Assembly: GCF_035917975.1 (NCBI RefSeq)
Contig: NZ_CP109130.1
Location: 6,448,001 to 6,512,000, forward strand
Source: Streptosporangium sp. NBC_01756
GTDB lineage: Bacteria > Actinomycetota > Actinomycetes > Streptosporangiales > Streptosporangiaceae
Length of the DNA: 64,000 nucleotides
Reading direction: 5' to 3'
In this document: positions 41,820-51,470 of the stretch, piece by piece
Layout of the letters: every line of letters begins with the position of its first letter
Position numbering within the stretch: the stretch's first letter is position 1
The notes under the pieces: generated by a model
Database searches by the model: none
The model's input: only the letters and a program-made list of their open reading frames with translations
Told to the model about the DNA's origin: nothing
Translations under genes and position numbers: made by a program

Positions 41820-44215
41820 TGTGGTGCTTTCGAGGGCCGCCGTCGGAAGAACGACAGGATGCGAACGGCGCGGCGCCGCTTCGGCGCGTGCACGCCCTCC
41901 ATCTGGTTCTGCCCGCCCTTGCCTCATGGGCGACCGCTCTCGCCCTTCTGGGCTGTCCACCGCTGGTGAGCGCCGCGGTGGCCGGGGTCGCAGCCGTGGG
42001 CGCGCTCTCAGCGACCGTGATGATTCCCGCCGATGGGATCGCCGGTTGGCGTAATGCGGTGATCGGGGTGCTGGGGTGTGTGGCGGCCGTCGCCGGGACG
42101 GTGGCCCTGCACGTGCACGCGATCAGCACGGGGCCGGTGGCCGAGATGGCGGAGAGGAGGGCTTCGGCGACGGTGGAGGCGGTGGTGACGGACGACCCCC
42201 GGGAGCTGGCGCAGCACGGAGGACCGCATCGGCGGGAGAGTTTCGTGGTGCCCGCGCGGATCGAGGCGGTGGGGATCGGGCCGGCCAGGACGACCGTGCG
42301 GGTCCCCGTGGTGATGCTCGCCTCCGGAGGCGAGTGGAGATCCCTGCTGCCCAGCCAGCGAATCGCCGTCCAGGGGCGCTTCGGGCCGGCCGGCTCCGGC
42401 GAGCTGCTCGCGGCGGTGATGCTGGTGCGGGGGCCGCCGCGGGTGTTGAGCGGACCCTCATGGGTGCAGAGCACAGCGGGAGCGCTCCGGTCGGGGCTGC
42501 GGGAGGCCGCCGGCGTGCTGCCGCCGTTGCAGAGCGGCTTGTTGCCGGGACTTGTGGTCGGCGACGTCTCCCATCTGGACAGACAGGTGAAAGCCGATTT
42601 CAAGGCCGCCGGGCTCAGCCACCTCACCGCTGTCTCCGGTGCCAATCTGGCGATCGTGGCGGGGGCGGCGGTCGCGCTGGCCCGGACCGCGGGGCTGCCT
42701 CTCGCGGTCCGGGCGGCACTGGCGGTGCTCGCCATGCTCACCTTCGCGATCGTCGCCCGCCCGTCGCCCAGCGTGCTCCGTGCCCTTCTGATGGGCACCG
42801 TCGCCGCGACGGCGCTCGGCACGGGCCGATCGCGCGACGGCGTGGCGGCCCTGTCGGCGACCGTTCTGGGGCTGATCCTCTTCGACCCCGTCCTCGCCCG
42901 GTCCTACGGCTTCGCCCTGTCGGTCTGCGCCACCGGTGGCATCCTGGTCCTCGCACCCCGCTGGCGAGACCGGCTGGCGACGCGGATGCCCCGCTGGGTC
43001 GCCGAGGCGATCGCCGTGCCCGCGGCGGCCCAGGCGGCCGTCACCCCGGTGCTGGTCCTGATGTCCGGGCAGCTCGCCCCGGTGGCGATCCCCGCCAATC
43101 TGCTCGCGGGCCCCGCCGTCGCACCCGCGACCCTGCTCGGCTCCGTCGCGGCGCTGGTCGCCCCCCTGCATATGGGGTTCGCCCAGGTGCTGGTCCGCCC
43201 GGCGGGGCTCGCCACCGGATGGATCATCATGGTGGCGGAACGCGCCGCCGGGCTCCCACTCGCGGTCATTCCGTGGCCGGGGGGTGTCATCGGCCTGGCC
43301 GTCCTGGCGGTCACGGCTCCGATCGCCATCCTGGCGCTGCGCCGTCGGTGGTCGCGCAGGGTCGTCCTGGCGGTGACGGCAGGGGTGATTCTCGCCGTCA
43401 CCACGGTCGCGCCGATCGTGGCTCGCTGGCCGCCCAGAGGCTGGTTGCTGGTCGCGTGCGACGTCGGCCAGGGAGACGCGCTGCTGGTCGCGGCGGGACC
43501 GGGCCGTGCGGTGGTGGTGGACGCGGGGCCCGACCCGGTGCTGATGGACCGGTGCCTGCGGTCCATGGGTGTCAGCGAGGTGCCACTGGTCGTTCTCACC
43601 CACCCGCACTTCGACCACGTCGGTGGATTGGACGGAGTCTTCCGAGGGCGCCGGGTGGGAGCGGTGGTGGTCACCCCGCACCGGGTCGCCGAGCGGGAGA
43701 GCAGCAGGTTGAGCAACGATCTCGCCCGTCGCAGGGTCGCCGAGTGGGCGGCGCTGCCGGGTGCGAGCTGGCGCTTCGGTCCCTCCGAACTCACGGTCAT
43801 CGCCCCGCCGGACGGGAGGCCCCCGGAGGGTGGAGGGGAAGGGGCGGTCGTCAACAACGCCAGTGTCGTGCTCCATGTGCGCTGGGCCGCCGGTGCGGCC
43901 CTGCTCAGTGGCGACATCGAGACCGAGGCCCAGAGGGAGCTGCTGCGACGGGGCCTACCCCAGGTCGATGTTCTGAAAATCCCTCATCACGGATCAAATG
44001 GGCATGATCCAGACTTCTTTGCAGCGTCAGGTGCCCGTGCCGCCTTGATCAGTGTCGGAGCCGACAACGACTACGGCCATCCCGCCCCGTCGACCATGGC
44101 CCGGCTGAACATGCTCGGTGTCCGGGCCTACCGGACCGACCTGGCGGGGGACCTCGCCGTGGTGGCCCGGGACGGAGGTCTGGCCGTCGTCACCCGAGGT
44201 CCGGCCGGCCGGTGA
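41819..44215 (+). CDS. comEC: ComEC/Rec2 family DNA-uptake channel protein
   Basis: A 798-residue polytopic membrane protein. An N-terminal OB-like external domain lies between the first helices. The Competence domain has LPGLVVGDVSHLDRQVKADF and SHLTAVSGANLAIVAG, with about ten helices. The C-terminal metallo-beta-lactamase domain carries LLVACDVGQGDALLV, VVLTHPHFDHVGGLDG and DVLKIPHHGSNGHD. The ATG shares its A with the comEA TGA, so the two are co-translated. The intact metal motif argues for an active nuclease domain. Confidence 0.94.
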   Translation: MWCFRGPPSEERQDANGAAPLRRVHALHLVLPALASWATALALLGCPPLVSAAVAGVAAVGALSATVMIPADGIAGWRNAVIGVLGCVAAVAGTVALHVHAISTGPVAEMAERRASATVEAVVTDDPRELAQHGGPHRRESFVVPARIEAVGIGPARTTVRVPVVMLASGGEWRSLLPSQRIAVQGRFGPAGSGELLAAVMLVRGPPRVLSGPSWVQSTAGALRSGLREAAGVLPPLQSGLLPGLVVGDVSHLDRQVKADFKAAGLSHLTAVSGANLAIVAGAAVALARTAGLPLAVRAALAVLAMLTFAIVARPSPSVLRALLMGTVAATALGTGRSRDGVAALSATVLGLILFDPVLARSYGFALSVCATGGILVLAPRWRDRLATRMPRWVAEAIAVPAAAQAAVTPVLVLMSGQLAPVAIPANLLAGPAVAPATLLGSVAALVAPLHMGFAQVLVRPAGLATGWIIMVAERAAGLPLAVIPWPGGVIGLAVLAVTAPIAILALRRRWSRRVVLAVTAGVILAVTTVAPIVARWPPRGWLLVACDVGQGDALLVAAGPGRAVVVDAGPDPVLMDRCLRSMGVSEVPLVVLTHPHFDHVGGLDGVFRGRRVGAVVVTPHRVAERESSRLSNDLARRRVAEWAALPGASWRFGPSELTVIAPPDGRPPEGGGEGAVVNNASVVLHVRWAAGAALLSGDIETEAQRELLRRGLPQVDVLKIPHHGSNGHDPDFFAASGARAALISVGADNDYGHPAPSTMARLNMLGVRAYRTDLAGDLAVVARDGGLAVVTRGPAGR

Positions 44216-44369
44216 GCGGCACTTGCCGGTCATGACGACAGGTGACACCGGTCGGGCCGAAAGCGACGAGGGAGCCTGGGGCGGCCGGCCGGGGCCGGGA
44301 TCGGGATCGGGGTGGATGCGCGCGGTCGCGTCATTTCCGTATCCGCATGGAAGATGTTCGGCGCGTATG

Positions 44370-44396
44370 TCGTACGTTGTACCGTACAAGGTACGA
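44370..44396. promoter_or_regulatory. 27-bp near-perfect palindromic operator
   Basis: TCGTACGTTGTAC-C-GTACAAGGTACGA is a dyad of 13-bp arms with one mismatch around a single base. It lies 98 bases upstream of the NTF2-like gene. Length and symmetry fit a TetR-family site or a pair of overlapping sites (inner TTGTAC-C-GTACAA). No regulator gene is adjacent. Confidence 0.65.
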
Positions 44397-44494
44397 TTCA
44401 CGTTGAGTCGCCGAGGACGGGTCCGCGTGCCTCTCCATGCGAGCCCCCGCCCTGGCGTATCGGACAACGTGTGCAGGCAACGAAGGAGTGGACA

Positions 44495-44962
44495 GTGACG
44501 GAAGCCCAGAAATCCCCATTCGGCGGCGGTGCCTTCACCCCGACGGCGGAAGATCGGCGGAGCGTCGAAGCCTGGTTCGCCGAGTACGACGCCCACAGTG
44601 CGAAGGCCGATGTCGAGCGCATGGCCGACATGGCGATGTTCCCTCTCAACGTGGTGACCGACAGCGCCGACGGTGAGGGTCTGGCGGCCCAGTGGACGCG
44701 TGAGCGGTTCATGCGCACGATGGCCGGAGTGATGGGAGGCGGCGGGCAGGGCGACATCCAGATGGAGTCCACCCGTACACCGCACTTCCTGACCAAGCAC
44801 CTGGTCGTCGTCGTCACCGATGCGACGGTGACGGCGAACGGCGAGCCGTACGGCATGCGTTACGCGGATCTGCTGGTGAAAGCCGATGGCCGATGGGTCT
44901 TCCAGACCATGGTGCAGGGAGGGTGGGCCGAGGCGTGGAAGGAGACCCGGCAGGGCGCCTGA
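44495..44962 (+). CDS. NTF2-like/DUF4440-type protein
   Basis: A 155-residue protein of the NTF2-like fold: FTPTAEDRRSVEAWFAEYDA, then RMADMAMFPLNVVTD, and the closing RYADLLVKADGRWVFQTMVQ are typical of this superfamily of small enzymes and binding proteins. The substrate is unknown. The GTG at 44495 follows AGGAG by eight bases; upstream frame to 44312 crosses the operator and is not coding. The strong palindrome upstream suggests repression by a TetR-type regulator encoded elsewhere. Confidence 0.75.
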   Translation: MTEAQKSPFGGGAFTPTAEDRRSVEAWFAEYDAHSAKADVERMADMAMFPLNVVTDSADGEGLAAQWTRERFMRTMAGVMGGGGQGDIQMESTRTPHFLTKHLVVVVTDATVTANGEPYGMRYADLLVKADGRWVFQTMVQGGWAEAWKETRQGA

Positions 44963-45235
44963 CATCCAGGCGCGTTCCCGGTGCGCCGGCTTCCCATCCG
45001 CTGTCCCTGTGCTGTCGCCGGTTTCCCGTGCGGTGGTCAGACCGCGATCTTGGCCGGACCGCGGAACCTGGTGTCCCGGGTTGGCGGCGTAGACCGACTG
45101 GCTGCAGCGCACAGTGATACATGACGGGACCTTCAACCCGTTGATTGCTCCACATCTGCCGTGCGGCGCCTGTGGTCGGATTGAGAATGGCTTGCTGCCG
45201 GCGATCCGGTCGCCGGCACGTGGCATGCTGCTGAC

Positions 45236-46207
45236 ATGGTGGCAACCGACCCGGCATCTGTGACCCTGGTAATCGGCGACGAGGAGTTGCTGGCCGACCG
45301 TGCGGTGGGGGAGGTGATCGCGGCGGCACGGGTGGCTGACCCGGGCACCGAGGTGCACGATCTCATCGGTGGGAAGGTCGAGCTGGGGGAGCTGACCCGG
45401 CTGACCTCGCCCTCACTGTTCGGTGACAGATCCGTGGTGGCGATCCGCTCGGCCCAGGATCTGGCCAAGGACGTCATCGCGGAGATCGTCTCCTATACCG
45501 CCCATCCGGCCGAGGAGACCGTGATCGTCCTCGTCCATCCCGGTGGGGTCAAAGGGAAGGCCCTGGTCGACGGGGTCAAGAAGGCCGGTGCCCGAGTGGT
45601 CACCGTCACCAAGCTCACCAAACCGGCCGAACGGCTCGTCTTCGTCAAGGCAGAGCTGAAGCGGGCGGGGCGGAGCATCGGGACTGACGCGGCCACCGCC
45701 CTACTCGACGCGGTCGGCAACGACCTGCGGGAACTCGCCGCCGCCTGCAGCCAACTCGCCTTCGACACCCCGGGCAAGACCATCGACGAGGCGGCTGTCG
45801 CCCGCTACCACCGGGGCCGGGCCGAGGTCAGCGGTTTCACCGTGGCGGACTCGGCCGTCGAAGGCCGCCTGGGTGACGCCCTTGAGCAACTCCGCTGGGC
45901 GCTCGCCACCGGAACGGCTCCCGTGCTGCTGGTGAGCGCGCTCGCCGGGGGGCTGCGGTCGCTGGCCAAGGTGGGCGGCGCCCCACGCAACCTGCGGGGT
46001 GGACAGCTCGCCAGTCACCTCGGGATGCCGCCCTGGAAGATCGACCGGGTTCAGCGGCAGCTGAACGGCTGGGGCCCCAATGGCATCGCCCGGGCGATCC
46101 AGGCCGCTGCCGCAGCGGACGAACAGGTCAAGGGGGGTGGCGCCGATCCCGCCTATGCCCTGGAGCACATGATTCAGACCGTTGTCGCCAGCCGTACGGG
46201 TCGTTAG
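45236..46207 (+). CDS. holA: DNA polymerase III subunit delta
   Basis: A 323-residue clamp-loader subunit that opens the sliding clamp. Features are VTLVIGDEELLADRAVGEVI at the start, SLFGDRSVVAIRSA, and the C-terminal helical collar (GMPPWKIDRVQRQLNGWGPN). CATGCT lies six bases before the ATG, consistent with a leaderless message. It follows comEC by about 1 kb, a conserved neighbourhood. A broken transposase begins at its stop. Confidence 0.93.
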   Translation: MVATDPASVTLVIGDEELLADRAVGEVIAAARVADPGTEVHDLIGGKVELGELTRLTSPSLFGDRSVVAIRSAQDLAKDVIAEIVSYTAHPAEETVIVLVHPGGVKGKALVDGVKKAGARVVTVTKLTKPAERLVFVKAELKRAGRSIGTDAATALLDAVGNDLRELAAACSQLAFDTPGKTIDEAAVARYHRGRAEVSGFTVADSAVEGRLGDALEQLRWALATGTAPVLLVSALAGGLRSLAKVGGAPRNLRGGQLASHLGMPPWKIDRVQRQLNGWGPNGIARAIQAAAAADEQVKGGGADPAYALEHMIQTVVASRTGR

Positions 46208-46500
46208 CACTCCGTTCGCGGACGAGTGTGGCGCGGGCGGCGCTGATTTTGCTGGGGCCGGCGGTGATGTGCTGCAGGGCGCGTCAGCGTTGGGCGAGGA
46301 GGGCGAAGCCGCGTTCGCCGAGGCGGCGCAGTGTGTTGCGGGTGTGGGTGTCGACATCGAGGATGTTGCCGTCGGCGGGTTGGTGGACCGGGACGCGGAT
46401 GCCGATTCCGGCCCCATCGTAGCCGGGTCGGCCAGAAGGGGCAGGCCGTGGGCGCAGGCGGGATGCAGGAGCGGTAGGACGTGAATGCGGGCGGCGATGA
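46205..46500 (-). pseudogene. degenerate IS5/DDE_Tnp_4-like transposase fragment
   Basis: Read leftward, the frame GYDGAGIGIRVPVHQPADGN, then LGERGFALLAQR, stop, RALQHITAGPSKI matches the C-terminal third of actinobacterial IS5-family DDE transposases. A TGA at 46284-46286 replaces the Trp expected in AQRWRALQ. A missing base just before GYDG (near 46425) shifts the frame relative to the upstream LPLLADP. The N-terminal two thirds are absent. It runs into the holA stop, so insertion or decay took place exactly at the end of holA. Confidence 0.65.
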
Positions 46501-46619
46501 TGTCGTGGACCTATCTCGGTTCGCGCTCATCGACGCTGCTTGATGGCGGAAACCTCAGATGCGCAAATCGTTCTCGCTGAGATCGCCTCGGTGGCAAGCG
46601 ACCAAGACGATCAAGAAAA

Positions 46620-46664
46620 CACGAAGGCCCAGGACGGCGTAGCGCCTGTTCAAGGGCCTTCGTG
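46620..46664 (-). terminator. strong terminator with U-tract (leftward)
   Basis: CACGAAGGCCC (46620-46630) and GGGCCTTCGTG (46654-46664) make a perfect 11-bp stem. On the reverse strand the stem is followed by TTTTCTT, a real U-tract, uncommon in this GC-rich window. It probably ends leftward transcription from the lipoprotein gene at 46841 or of a lost gene. Confidence 0.7.
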
Positions 46665-46678
46665 CAGCTGTGCGGCCG

Positions 46679-46717
46679 GAGGTACGCGAGACCTCAACCT
46701 TCTGATCCGCAGTTCAG
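46679..46717 (-). other. tRNA-like fragment, possible attachment-site remnant
   Basis: On the reverse strand AACTGCGGATCAGAAGGTTG is followed at once by GAGGT-CTCGCGT-ACCTC, a 5-bp stem with a 7-base loop, the shape of a T-arm. The first part resembles an anticodon arm with flanks. The loop lacks the TTC consensus, and no acceptor stem or D-arm can be built, so it is not a working tRNA. It may be a decayed tRNA 3' half left by an integrated element. Confidence 0.25.
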
Positions 46718-46840
46718 AGCAGGCACTTTGCCGATGACGGCGCGCACGGATCAGATGGTGAATACGGTGCGGTGAAGTGTGACACCTCGCCAGACAGTTA
46801 GGTAACTTCGGCCCTTAAACCTCTCTGGCGCGGGGCAGCG

Positions 46841-47179
46841 CTAGAGGCACTTGTCTATCTCTTCCTGGACCTGCTTCTCCTTCGCGCCAAAGGCTTTGAA
46901 GTCATTGTCGATGTTCACCTTGCCATCAATGATGCCTTGCAATGTGGCCTGGTCGCCGTGCTTCATCAAGACACCGACCATGCAGTCCATGGTTGAAGTC
47001 GGAATATCCTTCGATTCCGGCTTCTCCTTCATCTTGTCGATCAAAGTGGCCTTGTCGACGTTCCCGGCACCAGCACTTCCCGCAGTGCTGTCCCCACCGC
47101 CGCAGGCAGAGACCGTCGACACCAGGGCCAGAGCCGTGAGGGCCATCGCGGCGGAACGGACGATACTCGAAATATGCAT
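46841..47179 (-). CDS. small lipoprotein of unknown function
   Basis: A 112-residue exported lipoprotein: signal helix AMALTALALVSTVSAC with a lipobox Cys, then a Gly/Ser linker and a Lys/Asp-rich helical domain. Two further cysteines (DCMVGVL and the terminal DKCL) could form a disulphide. AAGG about ten bases before the ATG at 47179 sets the start. The gene is less GC-rich than its neighbours and sits among transposase remnants, which suggests acquisition. No family is recognised. Confidence 0.75.
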   Translation of the reverse strand: MHISSIVRSAAMALTALALVSTVSACGGGDSTAGSAGAGNVDKATLIDKMKEKPESKDIPTSTMDCMVGVLMKHGDQATLQGIIDGKVNIDNDFKAFGAKEKQVQEEIDKCL

Positions 47180-47397
47180 AAAAGAACCTTCCAATTAATG
47201 AGGGCATGGCGAAAGAACGCCTTGAGACGTTAGGCACATCAACGATGTATCGCAGTGCCTGATCGATCACCGATCCATCAGGAACCCGGCGACAGACGCG
47301 TCGGGTGATTTAGCTCGGTGGAGAAGCTTGCTGATGATCATAGTACGACAACCGAAGATCGTAATATTTACTGAAGGTGTCCGGCTCGTGACGTAGG

Positions 47398-47729
47398 GTG
47401 GCCGTGATGACTTGGGTCCGCGGCTTCGTGACCGGGCACCTGGCCACCACCGAAGCGGTCGCGGTGCTGGATGAGTCCGGGCAGGGGAAGAAGGGCACCG
47501 CCATGGCCAGGGTGAAACGCCAGCACATCCGCTGCGCAGGCCGGGTCTCCAATGCGATCAATGTCGTGTACCGCAGCTATGCGTCCCCTGCCGGGCACGC
47601 ACTGGTCGGCGCCCGCTCCTGTTCGCCCAAGGAGTAGGCAGACGGCATCAAACGCCGTCAGGCGGCCGAGTGCCCTTCGCAGCCAAGCCGGAACCGGGCA
47701 GCCGAATCCTCGCCGACCTGCACGAGTGA
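47398..47729 (+). pseudogene. degenerate IS701-like transposase fragment
   Basis: The frame WVRGFVTGHLATTEAVAVLD, then ESGQGKKGTAMARVKRQHIR and CAGRVSNAINVVYRSYASPA, is the catalytic-core region of IS701-family transposases, including the family's DE-x-G-x-x-KKG and CAGRV-N motifs. It is cut by a TAG at 47635, after which homology continues (IKRRQAAECP) and shifts frame to FAAKPEPGSRILADLHE before a TGA. The 5' and 3' ends are missing. It cannot make an active enzyme. Confidence 0.7.
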
Positions 47730-48000
47730 GGATGATCGCCACAGGCGGTCTACGTAATGATCGTCAAGGGTTACCGTCCTCGGCTCGCTCTCCTCGTCGA
47801 GATCGAGGAGGTCTTCTACTACGGGCCGCAGTACGGCCTGGCGCCTGTACGACTGACGAGCCACGGAGGGGCACGCGTGTCCCGGCGCTCTGTTCACGGT
47901 GCTGTCAGGAGGTTCAAGAGGAGTCATGCGGGCCGGAATGGTCCGATCGGTGGATCCACAGAACGGCGACCTGGGAGGCCTACCGGGCGGAACGCCAGAA
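47730..48000. other. 271 bases without a supported gene
   Basis: The stretch lies between the IS701 remnant and the rpsT terminator. Frames on both strands are open but lack start signals or recognisable content. It is probably decayed mobile DNA. Confidence 0.4.
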
Positions 48001-48028
48001 CGCCGCACCCCTTTAAAGGGGTGCGGCG
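48001..48028 (-). terminator. perfect palindromic terminator of rpsT
   Basis: CGCCGCACCCCTTT and its exact complement AAAGGGGTGCGGCG form a 28-base palindrome that starts 17 bases beyond the rpsT stop. Confidence 0.85.
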
Positions 48029-48044
48029 TCCGGAAGAGCCTGAA

Positions 48045-48317
48045 CTACTTGGCGGCCGACAGCTCGCCGACGCGCTGGGCGATCGCCGACTTGCGGTTGG
48101 CGGCCTGGTTCTTGTGAATCACGCCCTTGCTGGCCGCCTTGTCCAGCTGACGGGAGGCGACGCGCTGCAGCGCGACGGCCTCGTCGACGTTGCCCTGGTC
48201 GGCGGCCTCGCGGAACTTGCGGACCGCCGTCTTCAGGGAAGACTTGACAGCCTTGTTACGCAGCCGGGCCTTTTCGTTCTGCCGGTTGCGCTTGATCTGG
48301 GACTTGATGTTCGCCAC
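48045..48317 (-). CDS. rpsT: 30S ribosomal protein S20
   Basis: A 90-residue ribosomal protein. The sequence [20 protein letters not shown] through [16 protein letters not shown] is diagnostic. It starts at a GTG with GAGG nine bases upstream; the open frame up to 48377 is not used. It is transcribed opposite to the flanking holA and lepA, as is usual in actinobacteria. Confidence 0.97.
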   Translation of the reverse strand: MANIKSQIKRNRQNEKARLRNKAVKSSLKTAVRKFREAADQGNVDEAVALQRVASRQLDKAASKGVIHKNQAANRKSAIAQRVGELSAAK

Positions 48318-48465
48318 GAAGAAGCCTCGGTGAATGTCGTCGGAGTGGGGCGCGCGGGCAGAGAGGGCGCGCCACACGCAGTTGAACAGGCTACCGTCTG
48401 TCCGGACGGTCGCTCAAATCGACTGCCTGGACAGAGGGATGCCTAGTTAGTCTAACGTGCCGCTC

Positions 48466-49467
48466 TCATGCGTGTGACCAGAAACGCTCGTATTCGGTCC
48501 AGTCTTCCGCCGTCGCCGCGAAGTCGACGTACAGCGCCAGCCCGAACCGCTCGCGGGGCCGGCCATGGGCGGTCAACGCCAGCCGAGCGCCCTCGGCCGC
48601 GGTCGCGACGCTCTCCGCTCCGTCGACCCAGGGCACGCCGTGGTCGTGATAGGCCGGGGCGCCGAGCAGCAGGGTCTTGTCCGATGGCACGAGCTCCAGC
48701 GCGATGGTGCCCTGCCGTACGACGTGACCGCCGTAGAGCAGCTCGGAGGGGAGGAAGGAGTCGTAGGTCATGATCGCGACCTGGTCGGTGCGGGCCACGA
48801 CCTCCTTGAAGTAGTCGGGTGACCAGTACTTGTCGTGGCCGATGACGGCGCGGACGGCCGGGCGCGTCAGCGGGAACGGTTCGATCTGCGGAGTGGAACT
48901 GGAGACCAGGCCGTCACCCACGACTGCGCGTGTCCGGGACAGCAGATCGAGGAAGTCGGTGTCGCCACTGCCGATCGGCTCGAAGTTGTAGTGCACTCCG
49001 TCGAAGCCCAGCGCCATGACACGGCTCACGCTGTCCAGCACGTTTTGCCTGGAGGCCGGGTCGTCGAGGTTCAGGACGCCGTCGACCTTCTGGCCGAGCC
49101 AGGCCGATACCCGGATGTCCGGCAGCTCCGCATGCCACCATTTCAAGAAATCGTCAGCTTTGGGGTATTTCGCCGTGGGCAGCCTCCCATCGGAGGAGAA
49201 AGGCCCCGAGTGGACGTACACATCCTTGATCCCCGTCTTGCGGAGCCGTACGGCGAGGCCCTTCACGTCGGCGGCGTTCTTGCGGCCGTCAACCCATGCG
49301 TGGCCGAGCCAGAGGGCATCGTGACCGGTGGTTTTCGCCCACGAAGCGGGTGTCCCGGTAAACTGGATGGTGAGAGTGGCCGCGGCCACTCCTGGCAGCA
49401 CAAGGAGCACGGCGGCCACCATCGCGAGAAACCGCAGGCTGCGCCGTGCTCTGGTCCGGGCAATCAC
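48466..49467 (-). CDS. exported GH18-like (chitinase-fold) protein
   Basis: A 333-residue protein. Residues 11-31 form a signal peptide or anchor. The rest has the glycosyl-hydrolase 18 barrel pattern: [20 protein letters not shown], then [18 protein letters not shown], where Glu163 occupies the catalytic position of the DxxDxDxE motif though the acidic residues before it are partly replaced. A late Trp (EYERFWSHA) fits the barrel end. Substrate is unknown; it may bind or cut a cell-wall or external glycan. The GTG start is 75 bases from the divergent lepA start. Confidence 0.75.
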   Translation of the reverse strand: MIARTRARRSLRFLAMVAAVLLVLPGVAAATLTIQFTGTPASWAKTTGHDALWLGHAWVDGRKNAADVKGLAVRLRKTGIKDVYVHSGPFSSDGRLPTAKYPKADDFLKWWHAELPDIRVSAWLGQKVDGVLNLDDPASRQNVLDSVSRVMALGFDGVHYNFEPIGSGDTDFLDLLSRTRAVVGDGLVSSSTPQIEPFPLTRPAVRAVIGHDKYWSPDYFKEVVARTDQVAIMTYDSFLPSELLYGGHVVRQGTIALELVPSDKTLLLGAPAYHDHGVPWVDGAESVATAAEGARLALTAHGRPRERFGLALYVDFAATAEDWTEYERFWSHA

Positions 49468-49541
49468 CCGGACATGTCACCATGGAAGACGGCTGGTATG
49501 CCAGTCGTCGATCGTCATCAATCCCGTCGAAACGGACACCG

Positions 49542-51380
49542 GTGCGCATTCAGCCTGGCCAGACCGATCCCGCGGTGATCCGCAACTTCTGCATCATCGC
49601 GCACATCGACCATGGCAAGTCGACGCTTGCCGACCGCATGCTGCAGATCACCGGCGTGGTCGACGATCGCTCCATGCGCGCCCAGTATCTCGACCGTATG
49701 GACATCGAGCGCGAGCGCGGCATCACCATCAAGTCGCAGGCGGTCCGGCTGCCGTGGAAGATGGACGACACCGACTACGTCCTCAACATGATCGACACTC
49801 CCGGCCACGTCGACTTCACCTACGAGGTGTCCCGCTCGCTCCAGGCGTGTGAGGGAGCGATCCTGCTGGTGGACGCCGCGCAGGGCATCGAGGCGCAGAC
49901 CCTGGCGAACCTCTATCTGGCCATGAACAACGACATGACGATCATCCCGGTGCTCAACAAGATCGACCTGCCGGCCGCCCAGCCGGAGAAGTACGCCGCG
50001 GAGATCGCCCACCTCATCGGCTGCGAGCCGGAGGACGTGCTCAAGGTCTCCGGCAAGACCGGCGTGGGCGTCCGGGAGCTGCTCGACCACGTGGTGCGGA
50101 ACATCCCGGCCCCGGTCGGCGACGCCGACGCGCCCGCCCGTGCGCTGATCTTCGACTCCGTCTACGACACCTACCGCGGCGTCATCACCTACGTCCGGGT
50201 CATGGACGGTCACCTGGGCAAGCGCGAGCGCATCCTGATGATGTCCACCGCCGCGGCCCACGAGACCCTGGAGATCGGCGTCATCTCGCCGGAGCCGAAG
50301 ATCGCCGAAAAGGGGCTCGGCGTGGGCGAGGTGGGCTACCTCATCACCGGGGTGAAGGACGTCCGCCAGTCGCGGGTCGGCGACACCGTCACCTCCGTCG
50401 GGCGCCCGGCCACCGAGGCGCTCAGCGGTTACGAGCACCCCAAGCCGATGGTCTTCTCCGGGCTTTACCCGATCGACGGCGACGACTATCCCGAGCTCCG
50501 CGAGGCTCTGGACAAGCTCCAGCTCAACGACGCCGCCCTGGTCTACGAGCCGGAGACCTCCGCGGCCCTGGGCTTCGGCTTCCGCTGCGGCTTTCTCGGC
50601 CTGCTCCACATGGAGATCGTCCGCGAGCGGCTGGAACGCGAGTTCAACCTCTCGCTCATCTCCACCGCGCCCAACGTGGTCTACCGGGTGATCATGGAGG
50701 ACGGCAAGGAGGTCACGGTGACCAACCCGTCGGAGTTCCCGACGGGCAAGGTCGACAAGGTCTTCGAGCCGATGGTGAAGTCCACGGTGCTGGTCCCCTC
50801 GGAGTTCATCGGGGCCATCATGGAGCTCTGCCAGAACCGCCGGGGAAACCTGCAGGGCATGGACTACCTGTCCGAGGACCGCGTCGAGATCCGCTACACC
50901 ATGCCGCTCGGTGAGATCATCTTCGACTTCTTCGACCAGCTCAAGTCCCGGACCCGCGGCTACGCGTCGCTGGACTACGAGCCCTCGGGCGAGCAGGAGT
51001 CCGATCTGGTGAAGGTCGACATCCTGCTCCAGGGGGAGGCGGTGGACGCCTTCAGCGCCATCGTCCACCGGGAGAAGTCCTACGGCTACGGCGTCGAGAT
51101 GGCCAAGAAGCTCCGGGAGCTCATCCCGAGGCAGCAGTTCGAGGTCCCGATCCAGGCCGCCATCGGCGCCCGTGTCATCGCCCGGGAGAACATCCGCGCC
51201 ATCCGCAAGGACGTCCTCGCCAAGTGCTACGGCGGCGACATCTCCCGTAAGCGCAAGCTGCTGGAGAAGCAGAAGGAAGGCAAGAAGCGGATGAAGATGG
51301 TCGGCCGCGTCGAGGTGCCCCAGGAGGCCTTCGTCGCCGCGCTGTCCACCGAGTCCTCCACCGACAAGGCCAAGAAGTAG
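49542..51380 (+). CDS. lepA: elongation factor 4 (LepA)
   Basis: A 612-residue translational GTPase that assists ribosome function under stress. Motifs are [15 protein letters not shown] (G1), [12 protein letters not shown] (G2), [12 protein letters not shown] (G3), NKIDLP (G4) and the LepA-specific C-terminal [20 protein letters not shown]. The start is uncertain: GTG at 49542 gives [16 protein letters not shown], a family-like short lead, while ATG at 49482 would add 20 residues. Neither has a good ribosome-binding site. The family length (about 600-620) suits the GTG. Confidence 0.95.
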   Translation: MRIQPGQTDPAVIRNFCIIAHIDHGKSTLADRMLQITGVVDDRSMRAQYLDRMDIERERGITIKSQAVRLPWKMDDTDYVLNMIDTPGHVDFTYEVSRSLQACEGAILLVDAAQGIEAQTLANLYLAMNNDMTIIPVLNKIDLPAAQPEKYAAEIAHLIGCEPEDVLKVSGKTGVGVRELLDHVVRNIPAPVGDADAPARALIFDSVYDTYRGVITYVRVMDGHLGKRERILMMSTAAAHETLEIGVISPEPKIAEKGLGVGEVGYLITGVKDVRQSRVGDTVTSVGRPATEALSGYEHPKPMVFSGLYPIDGDDYPELREALDKLQLNDAALVYEPETSAALGFGFRCGFLGLLHMEIVRERLEREFNLSLISTAPNVVYRVIMEDGKEVTVTNPSEFPTGKVDKVFEPMVKSTVLVPSEFIGAIMELCQNRRGNLQGMDYLSEDRVEIRYTMPLGEIIFDFFDQLKSRTRGYASLDYEPSGEQESDLVKVDILLQGEAVDAFSAIVHREKSYGYGVEMAKKLRELIPRQQFEVPIQAAIGARVIARENIRAIRKDVLAKCYGGDISRKRKLLEKQKEGKKRMKMVGRVEVPQEAFVAALSTESSTDKAKK

Positions 51381-51396
51381 CCCGACTGGTCCGCGA

Positions 51397-51442
51397 TGCC
51401 CCGTACCGCGGGCCGGTGAGCTTCGGCCCCCGGTACGGGGCA
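51397..51442 (+). terminator. terminator between lepA and hemW
   Basis: TGCCCCGTACCG (51397-51408) and CGGTACGGGGCA (51431-51442) pair perfectly over 12 bp, 17 bases after the lepA stop. hemW then has its own leaderless-type promoter. Confidence 0.8.
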
Positions 51443-51470
51443 CCGCGGCCGGAGCGGCAGACTGGGTGTC

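Noticed and set aside
44312-44494. N-terminal extension of the NTF2-like gene
   Set aside because: It would run across the palindromic operator, and a good ribosome-binding site precedes the GTG at 44495.
44963-45235. Possible gene or transposase remnant between the NTF2-like gene and holA
   Set aside because: I compared the frames with common transposase motifs and found none. I see only promoter-type sequence close to holA.
46666-46740. A functional tRNA gene
   Set aside because: Only a T-arm-like and a partial anticodon-like arm can be drawn. Acceptor stem, D-arm and T-loop consensus are missing.
47757-48446. A 229-codon forward frame spanning rpsT
   Set aside because: It covers rpsT and its terminator on the other strand and has no recognisable content.
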